DNA from: Choanephora cucurbitarum
Taxonomy: Eukaryota > Mucoromycota > Mucoromycetes > Mucorales > Choanephoraceae
Direction: 5' to 3'
Length of the DNA stretch: 64,000 nt
Assembly: GCA_025331435.1 (NCBI GenBank)
Contig: JAIWNI010000058.1
Span: forward strand, 123,979-187,978
The position numbers and the translations under genes were made by a program. Positions 59,671-64,000 of the stretch are shown here, one piece after another. The notes beneath the pieces were generated by a model, which saw nothing but the letters and a program-made list of their open reading frames with translations, searched no databases and had not been told where the DNA came from. Each line of letters starts with the position of its first letter. The first letter of the stretch is position 1.

Positions 59671-60370
59671 CTTCAAATTTGTGGGCAATAAATCATTGCC
59701 TGTTTTGGTTTTGAAAAGAAAAAAGAAAGAGTAACTTGACAATGAGCCGATGTACGGACGATACTGTCAAAAAAATAGATGACGAGTGACATGTAGTATC
59801 TATCTAGTGAAAACAGAATTCATTTGTCAGAATGTGAAAACGGAAATATTAGGAAATTGAAGTTTATTAAATGGAAGTTACTCCTTCAGTAAACAGCCTT
59901 TATTTTAATAAGCTATAACCTGATCAATGGTTTGCTTCTCAAAGCTGATTTTCTGTTTACTGTTCTCGAAGGCAACAACTGTCTCGGGTTGAGTTGTTCT
60001 TTATTGTATATAGTTTATTTGCACCACACAAAACCCCAAGGAACAATGGAAGAGCTTATTGTTGGCTACTTGAGTGTGATAATCTATTTTTGGTTATAAG
60101 ATAGAAAGCGGCCCTAAAGTAAGATAATAGTACAGAAGCGATATTAAATTTGGCTAGTAACCTTTTGTTTATCTCTATCTAGTGGCATAACCCTTTTTGT
60201 GCAGCTTAACGATCAGAGAGCACACATCATTCTGTATTGTTCTTTTAAATGCATATACAGATAATAAGAACGAAAAAATAGGAGGATTAATGGGAGCACA
60301 AGTTTGTATTAAAAAAAAAAAAGGGGAAGCCAATATTAACTTTTCTTTTGATCTTTTATTTAAAGGCTAT
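59671..60370. other. Intergenic region between the inverted repeat and the uL15 gene
   Basis: No gene seen. The right end, around 60300-60370, contains the 3' flank of the uL15 gene on the minus strand. A poly-A run lies near 60310. Confidence 0.4.
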
Positions 60371-60686
60371 TTAAGCAATGAGCTCAACAACACCACCAGC
60401 GGCCTTGATCTTCTTTTCAGCGAGGCTGGAGACGAAACGAGTACGGACAATGACGGGTTGAGAGATGGTACCCTTAGCAAGAACCTTGGCGTAACCCTAT
60501 TATATATAGTTGTGTTAGGAAATTATCTCTCTATGCATATATCCAAGTCACTTACGTTTTGGAGAGCATCGATGACAGGAACCTTTTCAGTGTTCTTGTA
60601 TTGTTCACGAGCACCTTCAGCAGCAAGAGTCCAGAGCTTGTCAATGTTGACAACAGGACGCCAGTAAGCGTTCTTCTTCAAGTGGA

Positions 60687-60720
<34 letters not shown>

Positions 60721-61247
60721 ATGGTACTTATCCATGTTGATACGGTGATGGTGTTGACCACCAGCAAGACCACGACCACCAGGATGCTTTCTGTGCTTGC
60801 CGATACGACCGTGACCGGCTGAGACGTGTCCACGCTTCTTTCTGTTGTGATGAAGTCTGGTAGGCTACATGGAGAAAGTGATTAGGTTGAAAGCTTAAAA
60901 AAATTGAAATGACTGCATAATCCAATATACAAGACAAAAGTCAAATCATCATTAGAGAAAGTGTTGATTGTATACATAGGGAAAAGAACTGCTTGTTTGT
61001 GCAAAGGTTGACTGTAAGTATGGCTGCTAGACTGCAAGAAGGATAGTATGGGCTGATGACTGTAGTTTTTTACGAGGAAGAAAATATCAAGCAGCTGAAA
61101 TTGGATTCAATCATTCATCCATCCATCCATCCATCCTTCTGTACATCTTCTGTATTGAATGTTGTATGCCATTGCTTTCTCTGATATCGATACATCTGCT
61201 TTTCTCTTGTATATTGTATGTATGCAACTTATTCGATTGCTTACCAT
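60371..61247 (-). CDS. RPL28: 60S ribosomal protein uL15 (L27a/L28)
   Basis: Three exons: 61247-61245 (only the ATG), 60864-60556 and 60496-60371, giving 145 residues. The mature start is [20 protein letters not shown], then [20 protein letters not shown], both hallmark glycine-rich uL15 sequences. It goes on with [20 protein letters not shown] and ends [13 protein letters not shown]. The 380-base first intron right after the start codon is typical of fungal ribosomal protein genes and contains a (GGAT)n run near 61124-61137. The protein lies in the core of the large subunit. Codon use is strongly biased. The intron was searched by eye for a box C/D snoRNA without success. Confidence 0.95.
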
Positions 61248-61414
61248 TTCAGTAAAAAGAGAAAGATTTAATAATCTCACTTGGCCTTCTCACTGATAAA
61301 CTTTCCCCTCTTTCCTCACTCACAGACACAACTCCAGCACAGAAATTTAAATTCAGAAAAGCCTCTTTTTATTGGACAAATAATTTTAAATCAATTCCCA
61401 GCTACTGTTTGTTT

Positions 61415-61553
61415 GAATCTACTTAAATGTTCCCGTCAGAATTCGAGTTATAGGCATAAATCCTCAGTGGCTTTGGTGGTTTATTGATTTCTTTACTTGT
61501 GATTTTATCTTTGTTCCTGAAGAAGTTTTTTGTTTTATTTTTTTAAAGTTTCT
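61415..61553 (+). repeat. Left terminal inverted repeat of the MULE
   Basis: Matches the reverse complement of 63818-63954 apart from scattered differences near the outer end and a 19-base insertion (around 61495-61515). Confidence 0.75.
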
Positions 61554-61565
61554 TAAACGTCAAAC

Positions 61566-63813
61566 ATGTCAACCTCTCCTAGCAGAATCGTATACAACTT
61601 AGCCAACATTGAGACCGCTCTTGTCAGTACTGAAGTATCAGGAGTTTCAAGTCTCCCTTTGAACGAGATTATGCTAATAGCAAACGAGTGGAAAGAATGC
61701 TTCGACCGCATCAGCGAGTTGAGTGCAACCAAGTGGATCAAGAAGCGTAGTAGAAGCACCGAAAACTTGATCATTGGTGAAACCCGTGAATGTCACCGTA
61801 GAGGTCAATATACGCCTACTAGAACTGTGCGTATCAGCCAAAAAGATTCGAAGAAAATCGGATGCAGAGGAACTTTGAGCATCCTTCAATATGTTCAAGA
61901 CCCTGGTGTTGTTGAACTCAAGATGTCGTTGGGCCATGTCAACCATGTCCCTGGCAGCAATAGCGACATCAGAACTCTTCCTTTGACCAGTGAGACCGTG
62001 ACGGTCATCAAACTGCAGAGACATTAGAACTGCAGTTCTTCGCCAAATTGAGCAGTGGGAATGTGGCAGAAGAAAGTCCACTTATGAAGATGCTTACAAT
62101 CGCATCAAGAAGATGCGATATATTGAGTTATTTTTTGAACATTTGAGTTGAGCAATAATTTTCCTTGAGTAGATTAAAGAAACCCTTTGTCGTCTTGATA
62201 AAAATGATTTGATTTCTTTCGACGCCTGGCTTGACCGTCAACTGCCAATGAAGAATTATGTTGTCTTCAATGGCAACTTGCAATTGTACAGTCAGAATGA
62301 CAAGCTCTTTGCCCGTGGATATCAATCCCCTGTTCAAGTACGAGAGATGTCTCTTAATAAGTCTTTCTGCTTTGATGCAACACATGGCATCTCTCCCAGA
62401 AGTACCGAGGTGCTTTACAGTCTTGTTGCTCTGGATACTCATACCCAGAAGAGCTATCCTGTTGCGTATATGGTAACCAATGACCAAACCGTTGGTCCAG
62501 TAAACCAATGGCTTACCTTCTTGAAGCAACAAAGTAGCTTCAATCCTGAGGCAATCACCATCGATTGTTGTGTGGCCAAGCTCAATGCCATTCGCAGTGT
62601 ATTGAGTGGCGCCTATGTTCATTATTGCGGCTTCCATGTGTTGAAGGCTTGGAGAAAAGCCATGGACCAAATGGTCACACTCACTGGTGTCCACACCCAA
62701 GAAGAAGTAGGCCAGTACAAGAAGCAATTGGAGCAATTGCTGGGTCAGCTGCTTCTCACAAGCGAAGTTGCTGCATTCAATGAGCTTCTTGCCCAATTCG
62801 AATTGAAGTTGGAGCAAGAGAACCAAGTTGGTTTTCTGACTTACTTTCGTAGACCCCAGACTCAAACTGAGGAGCTGAAGGGTCGATGGAGTCAATCATA
62901 CATGCCGGAGACACATAGAAGCATGCTCACTAACAATTATATTGAGTCGTGGCATAATCAGCTTAAGACCGTATATTTTAGTCGACGCAGAATTAACCGA
63001 ATAGATCATTTGACTTTCGTCCTGGTTAATGATGTCGAATTTCACTTCGCAGAGGAACGAGAACGTATTATGTTCAACAATGGCAGAATGGGGCCGGAGT
63101 AAAACGAACAAGCTAAACGTTCATTCTTTGCGAGAGAGGTTCCTGCAAACCAATTGCCTTCTCTTATTGAGAACCCATTGGGTACCAATAGCAGTGATGT
63201 TGCTATTGTCAATGGGAATTGTTTTGTAGGTTCCTTAACTTCCCCGTCTGTTAAGTACTCTGTTAGTGTTGAAGATGGCTTTATTAGCAAATGTACGTGT
63301 CCTGATTTTAGGAAGAGAAGTTTGCCTTGTAAGCACATGTATTTCTTAAAGAGATACACCTCAGTTCCTTTGTTCTACAATCGTGTCAGAAATGATCAAC
63401 TTGCTGCTTTCAAAACTCAGGAAGCTTTTCAGATTGACGAAGAAGGCATTACTTTCACGAATAGAAATAAGACTGCTCATGAGAAAGGAATAACGTTAAG
63501 CTTTTTTTTAAGATGAAAAATAGATATCATTGGTGATAGCGATGAAGAGATAGATGTCGTTGATGAATATGAAGTTGAAGAAGGTAGAAGAGGAAACGGA
63601 GAGAGGAGTGCAGCTTGGGAACGCGTCAAAACTTTGATGTCAATACTGAACCATCAAAAAAGAAAAGTGCACAAGGCATCAAGAGCTGCATCCTTTGAAG
63701 CAGAAGCTGCAGAAGATATTGCAAGACACCTAGAGCATATCTTAGAAAAGCTAAACGGGGTTGCGACAAGAAACCCCAACCTATATAAAAATCCTGAAAG
63801 ACAGTTGCATTAA
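61566..63813 (+). pseudogene. MULE transposase with SWIM zinc finger, disrupted
   Basis: The 5' segment from the ATG at 61566 to 62027 reads MSTSPSRIVYNLANIETALV and has the MULE N-terminal DNA-binding-like part (CRGTLSILQYVQ, GHVNHVPGSNSDIRTLPLT). The frame then shifts near 62020-62035 into RQIEQWECGRRKSTYEDAYN, and again before 62160. The main catalytic part (about 62209-63099) has CFDATHGISPRST with the first Asp, AITIDCCVAKLNAI with the second Asp, and HYCGFHVLKAWRKAM. An in-frame TAA at 63100-63102 interrupts the frame before the SWIM finger (CTCPDFRKRSLPCKHMYFL). A TGA at 63514-63516 precedes an acidic and helical tail that ends ERQLH at about 63813. One shift and two stops suggest it is inactive; sequence errors in homopolymers could explain some. 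Confidence 0.8.
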
Positions 63814-63817
63814 AAAA

Positions 63818-63954
63818 ACTTTAAAAAATAAAACAAAAAACTTTAAAAAATAAAACAAAAAACTTCTTCAGGAACAAGAAATCAATAAACCACCAAAGCC
63901 ACTGAGGATTTATGCCTATAATTCGAATTCCAGCAGGAACATTTAAGTAGATTC
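63818..63954 (-). repeat. Right terminal inverted repeat of the MULE
   Basis: Reverse-complement partner of the left repeat. Contains a tandem duplicated AT-rich unit at its inner end (63795-63860). Confidence 0.75.
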
Positions 63955-64000
63955 GTTATGAATCGCAATATCCAATTGCTGACAAATTGAAACCAAGGTG

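Larger units (their letters stand above)
61415..63954 (+). mobile_element. MULE (Mutator-like) DNA transposon with long terminal inverted repeats
   Basis: A 2.5-kb element with terminal inverted repeats of about 130 bp. The outer ends share GAATCTACTTAAATGTTCC, and the inner parts share TATAGGCATAAATCCTCAGT and TTCCTGAAGAAGTTTTTTGT. The left arm has about 19 extra bases relative to the right, and the right arm has a short tandem duplication (TTTAAAAAATAAAACAAAAA). Inside lies a broken MULE-type transposase gene. A clean 9-bp target duplication could not be seen: the flanks are GTTTGTTT on the left and GTTATGAAT on the right. Confidence 0.85.

Noticed and set aside
60865..61244. Possible snoRNA in the first intron of uL15
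   Set aside because: An ATGATGA-like C box exists, but no CTGA D box lies at a suitable distance.
62128..62895. 255-residue frame antisense to the MULE transposase
   Set aside because: The plus frame has the transposase motifs; the antisense frame is Leu/Gln-rich without known domains.

Overview
The window looks like nuclear DNA of an early-diverging filamentous fungus, most likely a Mucorales species (Mucor/Rhizopus type). Support: AT-rich non-coding DNA, many short GT-AG introns of about 45-70 bases, 5' pyrimidine or purine tracts, composite trehalose synthase/phosphatase genes, CE4 chitin deacetylases with Cys-rich tails, and an RNAi-type RNA-dependent RNA polymerase. Genes are monocistronic and lie on both strands. 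Positions come from hand reading; splice sites next to homopolymers may be off by one base.

Layout, 1-30 kb: a secreted metalloprotease-like gene cut by the window edge (1-900, -); TFIID subunit TAF7 (1574-3001, +); a spliceosomal U4 snRNA (about 3262-3403, +); the cellular RdRP (3685-7582, -); a LIM-domain protein (9217-11259, +); ribosomal protein uL6 (11842-12402, +); AP-3 mu (12481-14230, -); a ZZZ3-like SANT/ZZ protein (14401-16514, +); a Hal4/Hal5-type kinase (16576-17874, -); an intronless TPS/TPP fusion (19825-22446, +); an eIF4E-family protein with a long N-terminal extension (22965-24146, -); a mitochondrial-looking orphan (24515-25196, -); a small Atg31-like orphan (25366-25982, +); an LLPH-like nucleolar protein (26219-26586, +); pICln (26896-27600, +); an Old Yellow Enzyme (28288-29391, +).

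Layout, 30-64 kb: a small secreted protein (30086-30478, -); two convergent chitin deacetylase paralogues (32989-34539, + and 35452-37006, -); a CDK7/Kin28-type kinase (38911-40191, +); a Kin1/MARK-type kinase (40495-43074, -); a gene-poor stretch with possible relics (43.1-46.8 kb); a class V PLP enzyme (46782-48096, +); a p24 cargo receptor (48197-49041, -); Alg13 (49209-49855, +); Mid1 (49932-51506, +); a second, six-exon TPS/TPP (51538-54196, -); a di-ubiquitin-AN1 fusion (57226-57924, -); a 368-bp identical-arm inverted repeat (58625-59670) with Tc1/mariner-like end motifs; ribosomal protein uL15 (60371-61247, -); and a decayed MULE DNA transposon with long terminal inverted repeats (61415-63954).

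Functional links: the trehalose genes, chitin deacetylases, Mid1, Alg13, p24 protein and Hal-type kinase fit cell-wall, secretory and stress physiology. TAF7, the ZZZ3-like protein, CDK7, U4, pICln and the eIF4E-like protein cover transcription, splicing and translation. The RdRP and the large inverted repeat, a possible long hairpin RNA, are the most suggestive pair for genome defence, though they lie over 50 kb apart and no direct link is shown.
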